A DNA stretch of 49,496 nucleotides from positions 1-49,496 of the forward strand of contig KV919202.1 in assembly GCA_002049455.2 (NCBI GenBank). Direction: 5' to 3'. The position numbers and the translations under genes are program-made. This document shows, one piece after another, positions 20,901-28,873 of this stretch (position 1 is the stretch's first letter; each line of letters starts with the position of its first letter). The stretch comes from Porphyra umbilicalis (Eukaryota; Rhodophyta; Bangiophyceae; Bangiales; Bangiaceae). The notes beneath the pieces are model-generated. The model was not told the DNA's origin and searched no databases. It saw only the letters and a list, made by a program, of their open reading frames with translations.

Positions 20901-21324
20901 GCTGCGGCGGCGGCCGCCAATCGGGGGGACGCAGGCCTTGACGAAGCGGGCTCGGCGGCCGCTGCGGCGGCGGCCGCCAATCGGGGGGACGCAGGCCTTG
21001 ACGAAGCGGGCTCGGCGGCCGCTGCGGCGGCGGCCGCCAATCGGGGGGACGCGGGTCTTTACGATGCGGGCTCGGCGGTCCTGACGGCAGTGGACCGAGG
21101 CAAGGAGGGTGTACAGGTTGCGGTGGTGGCGCCTCGGCCCCAGATGCTCGTGGTGGAGCCTCTGATATGGGCCGAGTGCGCGCCGCCCACGGACACGGGC
21201 AGGATGGCGCGCACAGGGGATGATCGTCACCGACGCCCAGCGTGCGTCGGCACATACAGCAGAACTGCCGCAGACCGCGCCGGCGCTCCGTTTTTGAGAT
21301 CGGACGCGGCGCGGGAAGAACCAT
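17983..21324 (-). CDS. Myb/SANT-like DNA-binding protein of PIF/Harbinger element 1
   Basis: This is the second gene of the transposon, thought in this superfamily to bind the element ends and help the transposase. The frame is uninterrupted for 1244 codons; the ATG at 21324-21322 is the first that precedes recognisable domains and gives 1113 residues. Order: a Cys/His cluster (residues 22-44, FCCMC...DDHPLC...C), a 20-residue Pro/Arg repeat of six copies (about 81-208), a low-complexity region, a Myb/SANT-like domain (about 630-690, GWTEAERLALCQAW...DPVVGTDQ...TFAAAI) with a following segment NVQRFSSSM and DEDLIRMA, then a charged probable coiled coil (about 862-908) and an Ala-rich tail. 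The DPxVGTDQ pattern is like plant NAM-associated/GST-T3-like proteins derived from this family. It is convergent with the transposase. It is the only undamaged transposon gene in the window. Confidence 0.8.
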   Translation of the reverse strand: MVLPAPRPISKTERRRGLRQFCCMCRRTLGVGDDHPLCAPSCPCPWAARTRPISEAPPRASGAEAPPPQPVHPPCLGPLPSGPPSPHRKDPRPPDWRPPPQRPPSPLRQGLRPPDWRPPPQRPPSPLRQGLRPPDWRPPPQRPPSPRRQGLRPPDWRPPPQRPPSPLRQGLRPPDWRPPPQRSPSPPRQGLRPPDWRPPPQRPRSPTRACQPSRGWQPPASPPRVSAPRDQFRPSSSGLGSPPCQGASESAWRPPPARSPSPLCQGPPSATRRPSPQRPPAAVAPAAAESPKPAASRTTCADVATCRNIQSAKSLGASAATNSTSGRGESAGAAGACPQSAQRGPDCAMAAAGGQSGLPAGEQLVGGAAARAAADETRSPAASSAMAGGAADRAAPGAAATAADRRADGDFEAPPSCSVAGRGYNLVAGGSSGLGRGRGRGHAVGGPIGAGGRGERGVGDATVDADAGFAVRGRRRGALGRRCPPGGRGAGVAEVRGAEQAVAAATAGLPASDATRGDGGDAESRGVSSPTRSGHGAAASAAAHGSGSVNTAGAAAADGGRGGGSGVGDGGRAPTAGPGGDGHGGGAAAAGGGGDGGGPPSSAAAAATADAVAAGANESPTARGRGRGRGWTEAERLALCQAWLAVAQDPVVGTDQSPATFAAAIVNGYKSHCPMGPGRRARTDTAIDRELRYSVFKNVQRFSSSMVAVGRGQMTGNLTDEDLIRMATAHFDAENLYEAVQADDNDGDAPVLVVKKGGTRGADWVKCWTVMHKLDKFSCASGAAATAAAARGRRPVPDGGVEDIPDDDSSSTVGRRRGLFRERPMGTKAAKAAASTDIAIQREAATTAAALKSLSETAIERADIDFWKAKDVRETGEAEQWRKNEMERRLLLSNARLRKAKAAEARVASRSTTTAPSMSGTSAAATAAAEAAAGAAAGRAPSAAASPASAVSPSGGAAASPGSGGAPGTPGGVAVNGGEAAALALAADNTVGSLASGAAASAAALPPSSSSPSDGVDASPRTGASPAAAASAAVARRAAASAGIGSVKRRKGRGWNSLQTKQARFTAARNTVSGPSRSMTPRPHNAAAGESGDDEEDAACGTSGSDCADGDLA
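20701..21060 (-). repeat. 60-bp coding repeat, six copies, element 1
   Basis: Six nearly identical 60-bp units lie in perfect register. They encode variants of RQGLRPPDWRPPPQRPPSPL in the Myb-like gene. The near-identity of the units points to recent expansion or homogenisation. Confidence 0.85.
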
Positions 21325-22780
21325 GCTGCCGCAACGGCCGGTCCTCGCACAGTCCGACGCCTCGTGGGCAGGGAGCGAAAGGCGGCCGCTTCTGCACAGA
21401 GCGGCCGCCAAAAAGGTGAGGCAGCCCGCCTTCCGCCGCACCCTCGTCCAAAAACGGTCGGGACCAGAGGCGGGCACAGAGAAAGACGGCCGCCGAGAGC
21501 AGCGCGCACGCGCACACGGTGCCGTCGCGGCCGCCAACGACAACGGCGGCCGCGAAAAAGGGCGCGGACACGCACGTCCTCCCTCCCGTGATGCAACGCG
21601 GCCGCCAACGACAACGGCGGCCGCTACAAAGCACGCGCGCTCGACGTCTCCTCTCCCGCGCTGCAACGGTGGCCGCTGGCGACGATGGCGGCCGCACGCA
21701 CGCACGCGGATGCACAATGCACCTCTCTCGGCGCCGAACGGGTCACGGCCCCGGTGCGGTTACCCCCGGCGCTGCCACCCCGCCCACAAATGGTCCACAA
21801 ACAGAGTCTGCCCCCAACGCAAGCGACCGTTCGAGACGATGCGCGGCGCCCCCACCCTGCCACTGCGTAGACGATGACAGAGGGGCCCGCAGGGCTCCAC
21901 CGAGGCCGTTCTCGACGGTCTCGCAGGTGGCACAACCCCACCGTACGCCCGAAAAACAGGCGGCCGCCCTCGATTGCCCCCTCGCTCGGGGGGAATCGGG
22001 CGGCCGCCTTTCTTGCCTGTCACGCTCAGGGGCCCTGCAGGCCACGCCGAGCGTGGCACGCGTGGCCCGCAGGCCTCGCTCAAACGCCACAGAGCTCCCT
22101 GCGCGACATGTGGCGCCCAGTCGGCCGTTCACGGTGGACGGCCAATCGAGGGTGTGGCCGGGGAGGTGCACAGCGAGAGTGCGTCTGACCAATGAGCATG
22201 CGGATCGCTGACACAAAAATCGGAGGGGGTCGCACGATTCTGCGGCTCCGCAAGGGACGCGATCGTGCGTGGCCCCTGCCGCGTCTCGGCAGCCTTGCAG
22301 GCCGGGCCGCCCGACCGCCGCAGGCGGCCGCGTGGGAGCGCACCCTGCGTCACGGTGACCGGCGGACACCACGCGGCCGCCTCACAGGCGCTTCAGAACA
22401 GAATGCTCCAGTGTCGATCGAGGCGAAAGCGCCACCAGATTGCGCGCATGCTGTACGTCTGCCGGCTGAACGGACCAATGAGAGACCTACAAATCACTGC
22501 TGTCAGTCGCGAGATGCGACAGCGCCGCGAGATGATGCGAGATGCTGCCAACGTGTCTCCGACATTTGTGCGTTTGACCTCGTCGTGTCTACTCGATCGC
22601 AAGATTTTGCAGCCATTTGAAGCCTATCGCGCTGCGTGTCTCACTTGACCGGCTTATTTGCTGACGATTGGGGTCCAGATCAGCGTGATCGCGAGGTCAA
22701 TCGATGGCCTGTTTGCTTGAAATGTCGCACTGGACTGTCGGAATGTGGACATCTCACGGGAAAGCCGCTCGCAGGCTCCA
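21325..22780 (-). other. Element 1 right non-coding region upstream of the Myb-like gene
   Basis: About 1.45 kb. The Myb-like frame stays open for another 131 codons at its left end, with many GGCCGC blocks, but no domain was recognised. The segment is almost identical in element 2 (27422-28873). It probably contains the promoter and leader. Confidence 0.45.
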
Positions 22781-22980
22781 GTTCGCAGGTCGACAACCCA
22801 GCAACGTCACCTTCTCCGTTTCCCATACACGGCGATCTGCCGACAGAAGAAAACAAGTACTCTGGATCCGAGCGGAGCGGGTTCGCAGAGCCTGCGCATA
22901 TCGCTGCCGAAACGCTTTTGGCCACTCATAGGCGCACACGTTGCGCTCTTAAACGGTTCGCAGATCGTTCGCAACCGACG
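22781..22980 (-). promoter_or_regulatory. Right subterminal TGCGAAC motif cluster, element 1
   Basis: GTTCGCA occurs at about 22781, 22881, 22956 and 22967, the last overlapping the TIR. The same positions are conserved in elements 2 and 3. Confidence 0.55.
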
Positions 22981-22995
22981 TTGTTGGGTGTGCTC
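22968..22995 (-). repeat. Right TIR, element 1
   Basis: It reads TTCGCAACCGACGTTG then TTGGGTGTGCTC, the exact complement of the left end except for the terminal base. Confidence 0.85.
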
Positions 22996-22998
22996 TTA

Positions 22999-24227
22999 CA
23001 CCCTCTGTTTGTCGAGGATGCGCGGCTGCGCGAGGGGGGTGGTTCGCGTGGGCTGGTCCTCGGCGGCTGCTTCGCACGTTGTCAACAAGTCCAGGGTATT
23101 TCCGCGAACGCGTTTTCAGTTATTGAAAAAAGATACCATCAATGATGATTTCGTCGAAATCTTGCAACCCTGCGGTGATGCATAGCCGGATATACTGACT
23201 GTATGAGAGACGACTGTCTCCACCGCTGACAATGAAGGCCGCTGTGACGCTCGGTGTTGGATTGCAGGCCTTCTGCAGGTAGCTGCATCGAGGGTGCGCC
23301 ACGTCAGTAGCGTACACCTAGGTACTGTACAGTTATCCCTCTGCTGCCTGCCGGCCTGTGTTGTGTTGCTCCTCAACAATTTCTTTGATGGCATGGAGCT
23401 GATTTTGCTCTTTCTTCAGACGTTCGACGCCCTGCAACGGCGGGGGGGCGGACGAGGGTGGTCGACCAGGAGGCGATGCAGGTGCTTTCTGTTCCGCTGG
23501 TGCGCGTGCTCATGGTCATTGCACGCCATCCTGCCTGCCCGTGCGGCGGCTCATTGGCAAGGCGACGCTGGTCCGCCCTACTCGGTGTGGCGCGCCGGTG
23601 GCGCTGGCCCTCGTCGCCTTTCTTGCTGTATGTGGGACAGCGTCGGGCTGCTTCCCGCCCGGGACGCCTCTCCTTCGCGGTAGTGGTACGAGGGCTTCCC
23701 CACTATCCCACCTCCCCCATTTCTTTCCTGTCGACTCGTGACTTGCGCCACGTTTTGGAAGACGGTGGACGAGCGTCCCAGTCGACCACGTTGTCACACG
23801 GCCTGGTCAGGGGGTGTTCCGGTTTGGGGAATCCTCGGTCTCAGGGTGACGCGGTCTTGCCGCGGAAGAGACGTGGGGCGGCGAGAGAGTGGCTGAGGGC
23901 CGCGCGGGAAGCGAAGACTGGGCCACTGAGTAGGACGGCTGGTTTCGAGGAGAGGGCGCATCCCGCTTCCACCACCGCCTGTTTCCGCAATCGTCTTCTT
24001 TCGCGTAGCCTCCAGCGCAGTAGGAGCGAATCCCGTGGGAGTGAAGGGGCATTTGGTCGCCGACGCCACGGCACGTTCGCTCCGCAGCTGCGGTTGCATC
24101 GGTGACGTGACAGGGCTGGCGGCGGTCGCTGTAGCGGCGGGAGCAGCTGCGGCAGCGGGACCGCGGCGGCGTCGGCGGCAGCGGCGGCGGCGGCGGCGGC
24201 GACGGTAACAGCGGCGCCCGGTGCGCC
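22999..24227 (+). promoter_or_regulatory. Host DNA upstream of the lipase gene
   Basis: This unique segment lies between element 1 and the lipase ATG. No convincing gene was found. A CGG-repeat tract (about 24170-24210) directly precedes the ATG and would sit in the 5' leader. A 66-codon frame at 23541-23741 begins with a signal-peptide-like stretch but has no further support. Confidence 0.4.
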
Positions 24228-26834
24228 ATGTCCTGCGTCGATGATATTCAGGCGGTTGTCATGGGCGGGACCTCGGACAGTTCCGACGTTGGTGCCGCCG
24301 ACGCTCTTGGCGGTTTGACGAGCTACCCCAGCGGCGGTATGGGCCGCTCTGCTACCCTGCGGCGCGAGCGTCTGTCGAGCTTTAGGGACGATCTCAAGGC
24401 CGATTCCGAGCGGGCCCCTGTCGTCGACGACGACGACGACCGTTTCTCCGTGCACAGCGGCGAGTCAGGTGGCGCCCCGGACTCGGAAGATGGCGAGGAG
24501 ACGCTCAGCCTCAACTTGCCGCGGCGACAGTACACCAAACTGGAGGCGGTACAGGCGCGGCAAATTGCCAATCTCCTCCGGTGGCATCACCTTGTTGGCG
24601 GCGTTGGTGTTCTCTACACCCTTGTGTTCATGGTGTTGGCCAACACTGCATGGCTGACCGTCGTGGCGCCCGCACCTCGGCAGGGGTTTCTCAACCAACA
24701 GCGCTGGTTTTCCGCACCTCTGGGCTTGAGTTGGTATTTCCACCTGTCAACGCTCGTGATGTTTGGGTTTTCGGTCAGCCTCTTCGTCGTCTACACGCAG
24801 CGGATCATGCGGCTGGCGCCGCGAGACCGGACGCCGGAGCAACGGTGGGTCATCCTGCTGCTGTTAGCGCTCATGATGTACATCAACCCCTTCCAAGCGC
24901 TGTATAAGATCCACGACCTCCTGATCAACCGGGAAGCACAAGACCCCGCTCGGTGGGCGAGCCAACCATGGTTCGATGGCGTTGCCCGCGGAGCAAGCGT
25001 TGTCCGCTCCATTGGTCTGACGAGCGCCACCGTCTTCTACGTGTGGGCGTCGGCCCACTCGTACCGAAAGCTGGACGGGAAGCTCGGCTTTTGGTTCTAT
25101 GCACCAAAAGTGCTAGTCGTCTCCCTGTACATTGTGCTCAAAGTCGTCATCATCTACGCCTTTGATTGTGTGCCGGCAGAGCTGCTGCTTGGCTCTTTTG
25201 TTGGCATGCTCAGCCTCTACTCAGCGGCGGGCTGGTGGCCACTCCGGGGCATGATTGGTGCGGCGCTGCTGTCGACGTACGAGCTCGCTCTGCTCGTGTG
25301 GCTGGCCTTGCAGATCCTGCAGACCAAGGCGGTGCTCAAGAAGAGTGACTACATGAAGTACCGACTGCAGCAAGTCGGCTTCCGCTTCTTTTTGTACCAC
25401 AACCTCACCTTTTATCTCATCTATTGGGTACTCTACGTCCTGCAGGTGACGACGCTGCCGGCGGGCGCCAGCGTTTTTGTCTACGTCCGGTTCCTGCTCT
25501 CCAACTGGGAAGCACCGGACATTGGCTTTGGTTTCAACTTGTTGTTGATCGCCTACGTAGTCGCCGAAGCGTACGTCAACCTGCCTGTCGATGCGCTCGG
25601 TTTTATGGGCTGGTTCACCCCGCAGCAGCCTCGGTCTGCAGCCCAGACGGACATCCGCCCGATTACGTACCGCAAACGCGAGCCGCCCAGCTTTCACGGC
25701 GTCATCCACGACCTATCCGGCAGCTGTTTTGTGATGCAAACGCATGTCGTCATGTTCAACTATTCGTGGCTGGTCTACTACTGGGGCACGCCCAAGATGG
25801 CCAACCTCGGCGCAGCCGCTACCGTCAACGTCGTCGATTACATCACCGACAAGGCGACGGACACGCACGCCCTGATAATTGATGGAGGCGACCGCCTCAT
25901 TGTCGCGTTCAAGGGCACGACAAGCGCGCAAAACCTTAAGACCGACCTGCGAATCTCTCACATGCGCGCCAGTGGCCTGCTGCCGACCCGCATTGGCGGG
26001 GAGTTTACGGAGGAAGACGAGCAGTCGCGGGCGGTGCCGCTCTTCCACTCGCGTCAATGGAACAAGGCGCAGATCCACAGGGGCTTCGCAAGCGCGTACG
26101 CATCGATCGCACCGCGCCTCATCATCAAGCTTCAGAGCCTCCTCAATGAGCGCCGCCGCCCCGTTTTTCTCACCGGCCACTCATTGGGCGGCGCGTTGGC
26201 TATGATTTGCAGCTTTGACGTGCACACGCGGCTCGGCCTACCTGCCTCAGAGATCCTCGTGTCAACGTTTGGCGCGCCGCGGGCGGCGAACGAGTCGTTC
26301 CGGTCAGTGTATGACAGCCACATTCCGACTTGCTGGCGCGTTGTCGTCGGCCCCGACGTTGTCGCCAAGCTCCCGAAAGTTGGCTACAAGCATGTTGGCA
26401 AGAAAGTGCTGCTCACGCGCGACGGGGAGCTGTTCCTTGACCCGAACTCTCTGGAGCTCAACCTGTGGTCCGGCGACGCCGCCTCTTTCCTGTATCACCG
26501 CAAGGCCAGTTACCTGCTCGCTATGCGCGCATGGTGCACCCGCCACCATGGAGCGGGCTACAAACCTGAGTTCATGCCCTTTCCTGTATCGGCCGACGAC
26601 TCCCGGCGGTTTGACCACGCCCTCACGCGCAAGAAGGGGGAGGCCGCGCCTGCTGAGGTGACCAAGCGCACCCGCCTCCTGGCAGAGAACGCGATGATCG
26701 AGCAGCTGACCATGTCGCGCCCGGTGAAGGCCCAGACGTTGCTCAACTGGGTGCTGCTAACACAACGCCTGCGGGAGCGGGAGGAGCTGGGCGAGCACTT
26801 GGAAATCCAGGGCGACGACGTTGTCGTTGGATAG
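24228..26834 (+). CDS. Membrane-anchored class 3 lipase with a Wntless-like N-terminal region
   Basis: Single-exon gene for 868 residues. Residues 1-105 are hydrophilic with an acidic patch. About nine hydrophobic segments follow between residues 121 and 455, in a pattern resembling Wntless/MIG-14-type membrane domains; this resemblance is from general pattern and is unproven. From about residue 505 there is a class 3 (Rhizomucor-type) lipase domain: VAFKGT oxyanion-hole strand, IHRGFASAY, nucleophile Ser652 in TGHSLGGA, Asp710 in VGPDVVAKLP and His722 in YKHVG. All triad residues are present, so an active acylglycerol or phospholipid hydrolase facing a membrane is likely. The substrate and the compartment cannot be read from sequence. 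The ATG sits after a CGG-rich leader, and the frame ends at TAG 26832-26834. It is the one clearly intact host gene, and it lies between inverted transposon copies. Confidence 0.88.
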   Translation: MSCVDDIQAVVMGGTSDSSDVGAADALGGLTSYPSGGMGRSATLRRERLSSFRDDLKADSERAPVVDDDDDRFSVHSGESGGAPDSEDGEETLSLNLPRRQYTKLEAVQARQIANLLRWHHLVGGVGVLYTLVFMVLANTAWLTVVAPAPRQGFLNQQRWFSAPLGLSWYFHLSTLVMFGFSVSLFVVYTQRIMRLAPRDRTPEQRWVILLLLALMMYINPFQALYKIHDLLINREAQDPARWASQPWFDGVARGASVVRSIGLTSATVFYVWASAHSYRKLDGKLGFWFYAPKVLVVSLYIVLKVVIIYAFDCVPAELLLGSFVGMLSLYSAAGWWPLRGMIGAALLSTYELALLVWLALQILQTKAVLKKSDYMKYRLQQVGFRFFLYHNLTFYLIYWVLYVLQVTTLPAGASVFVYVRFLLSNWEAPDIGFGFNLLLIAYVVAEAYVNLPVDALGFMGWFTPQQPRSAAQTDIRPITYRKREPPSFHGVIHDLSGSCFVMQTHVVMFNYSWLVYYWGTPKMANLGAAATVNVVDYITDKATDTHALIIDGGDRLIVAFKGTTSAQNLKTDLRISHMRASGLLPTRIGGEFTEEDEQSRAVPLFHSRQWNKAQIHRGFASAYASIAPRLIIKLQSLLNERRRPVFLTGHSLGGALAMICSFDVHTRLGLPASEILVSTFGAPRAANESFRSVYDSHIPTCWRVVVGPDVVAKLPKVGYKHVGKKVLLTRDGELFLDPNSLELNLWSGDAASFLYHRKASYLLAMRAWCTRHHGAGYKPEFMPFPVSADDSRRFDHALTRKKGEAAPAEVTKRTRLLAENAMIEQLTMSRPVKAQTLLNWVLLTQRLREREELGEHLEIQGDDVVVG

Positions 26835-27203
26835 GCAGGTGGAGACGCACCTGGCCACTCCGAGGGCCTCTATTGTTCCGACTCTGGACTGGTTTGTGTT
26901 CACGTTTTCCCGACGTGTCGTCGCTGTTCGAGTCTTGCGCGACCGAGTTTTGTCGCAGACCAGATCATTCGTAGTCGGGTCCGTTCCGCCAACCAGCGCA
27001 GTGCACCTCGTTGCTGGATCCACGACGAAGCCGTTTTTTCTCGTAACTGTGACGAGAATCACGTCAAGCAGCCGAAACACCTCCCTTAAATGTACCTGTG
27101 CGAGCTTTTTCTCGTCAGTTGTGTGGCTTTCATTGTCCATGGCCGCCTACTCGCTGGTCTTGGGCTTTTCTTGGATGCAGCAGAACCGTTAGTATGAGAG
27201 CCG
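26835..27203 (+). other. 3' flank of the lipase gene
   Basis: A 370-bp unique spacer between the lipase stop and the TCA duplication of element 2. It is less GC-rich, has no open frame of note and probably contains the 3' UTR. No AATAAA was seen. Confidence 0.4.
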
Positions 27204-27206
27204 TCA

Positions 27207-27234
27207 GAGCACACCCAACAACGTCGGTTGCGAA
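27207..27234 (+). repeat. TIR, element 2, window-left end
   Basis: It starts GAGCACACCCAACAACG and corresponds to the right end of element 1. It is followed by GATCTGCGAACC with a TGCGAAC motif. Confidence 0.85.
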
Positions 27235-28873
27235 CGATCTGCGAACCGTTTAAGAGCGCAACGTGTGCGCCTATGAGTGGCCAAAAGCGTTTCGGCAGCG
27301 ATATGCGCAGGCTCTGCGAACCCGCTCCGCTCGGATCCAGAGTACTTGTTTTCTTCTGTCGGCAGATCGCAGTGTATGGGAAACGGAGAAGGTGACGTTG
27401 CTGGGTTGTCGACCTGCGAACTGGAGCCTGCGAGCGGCTTTCCCGTGAGATGTCCACATTCCGACAGTCCAGTGCGACATTTCAAGCAAACAGGCCATCG
27501 ATTGACCTCGCGATCACGCTGATCTGGACCCCAATCGTCAGCAAATAAGCCGGTCAAGTGAGACACGCAGCGCGATAGGCTTCAAATGGCTGCAAAATCT
27601 TGCGATCGAGTAGACACGACGAGGTCAAACGCACAAATGTCGGAGACACGTTGGCAGCATCTCGCATCATCTCGCGGCGCTGTCGCATCTCGCGACTGAC
27701 AGCAGTGATTTGTAGGTCTCTCATTGGTCCGTTCAGCCGGCAGACGTACAGCATGCGTGCAATCTGGTGGCGCTTTCGCCTCGATCGACACTGGAGCATT
27801 CTGTTCTGAAGCGCCTGTGAGGCGGCCGCGTGGTGTCCGCCGGTCACCGTGACGCAGGGTGCGCTCCCACGCGGCCGCCTGCGGCGGTCGGGCGGCCCGG
27901 CCTGCAAGGCTGCCGAGACGCGGCAGGGGCCACGCACGATCGCGTCCCTTGCGGAGCCGCAGAATCGTGCGACCCCCTCCGATTTTTGTGTCAGCGATCC
28001 GCATGCTCATTGGTCAGACGCACTCTCGCTGTGCACCTCCCCGGCCACACCCTCGATTGGCCGTCCACCGTGAACGGCCGACTGGGCGCCACATGTCGCG
28101 CAGGGAGCTCTGTGGCGTTTGAGCGAGGCCTGCGGGCCACGCGTGCCACGCTCGGCGTGGCCTGCAGGGCCCCTGAGCGTGACAGGCAAGAAAGGTGGCC
28201 GCCCGATTCCCCCCGAGCGAGGGGGCGATCGAGGGCGGCCGCCTGTTTTTCGGGCGTACGGTGGGGTTGTGCCACCTGCGAGACCGTCGAGAACGGCCTC
28301 GGTGGAGCCTTGCGGGCCCCTCTGTCATCGTCTACGCAGTGGCAGGGTGGGGGCGCCGCGCATCGTCTTGAACGGTCGCTTGCGTTGGGGGCAGACTCTG
28401 TTTGTGGACCATTTGTGGGCGGGGTGGCAGCGCCGTGGGCAACCGCACCGGGGCCGTGACCCGTTCGGCGCCGAGAGAGGAGCATTGTGCATCCGCGTGC
28501 GTGCGTGCGGCCGCCATCGTCGCCAGCGGCCACCGTTGCAGCGCGGGAGAGGAGACGTCGAGCGCGCGTGCTTTGTAGCGGCCGCCGTTGTCGTCGGCGG
28601 CCGCGGTGCATCACGGGAGGACGTGAGTGTCCGCGCGCTTTTTCGCGGCCGCCGTTGTCGTTGGCGGCCGCGGCGGCACCGGGTGCGCGTGCGCGCTGCT
28701 CTTGGCGGCCGTCTTTCTCTGTGCCCGCCGCTGGTCACGACCGTTTTTGGACGAGGGTGCGGCGGAAAACGGGCTGCCTCACCTTTTTGGCGGCCGCTCT
28801 GTGCAGAAGCGGCCGCCTTTCGCTCCCTGCCCACGAGGCGGCGGACTGTGCGAGGACCGGCCGTTGCGGCATC
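27235..28873 (+). other. Element 2 non-coding region upstream of its Myb-like gene
   Basis: About 1.6 kb, nearly identical in reverse complement to 21325-22967 of element 1, with a few point changes and a short deletion relative to it near 28615. It contains the subterminal GTTCGCA/TGCGAAC cluster. Confidence 0.5.

Larger units (their letters stand above)
13623..22995 (+). mobile_element. PIF/Harbinger-like transposon, element 1
   Basis: This 9373-bp element is bounded by 28-bp inverted repeats that begin (A/G)AGCACACCCAACAACG and end with the complement. TTA is duplicated at 13620-13622 and 22996-22998, as expected for this superfamily. It carries a plus-strand DDE transposase (from 14713) and a convergent minus-strand Myb/SANT-like gene (from 21324), the two-gene layout typical of PIF/Harbinger. 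Only the Myb-like gene is uninterrupted. Near-identical sequence in element 2 suggests recent activity. Confidence 0.85.

Noticed and set aside
20701..21060. CRISPR-like array (regular 60-bp repeats)
   Set aside because: There are no unique spacers. The whole 60-bp unit is repeated and lies in frame inside the Myb-like gene of a eukaryotic transposon.
23541..23741. Small secreted protein of 66 residues with a signal-peptide-like start
   Set aside because: The hydrophobic stretch followed by ASG is suggestive, but the frame is short, lies in the upstream region of the lipase gene and has no other support.
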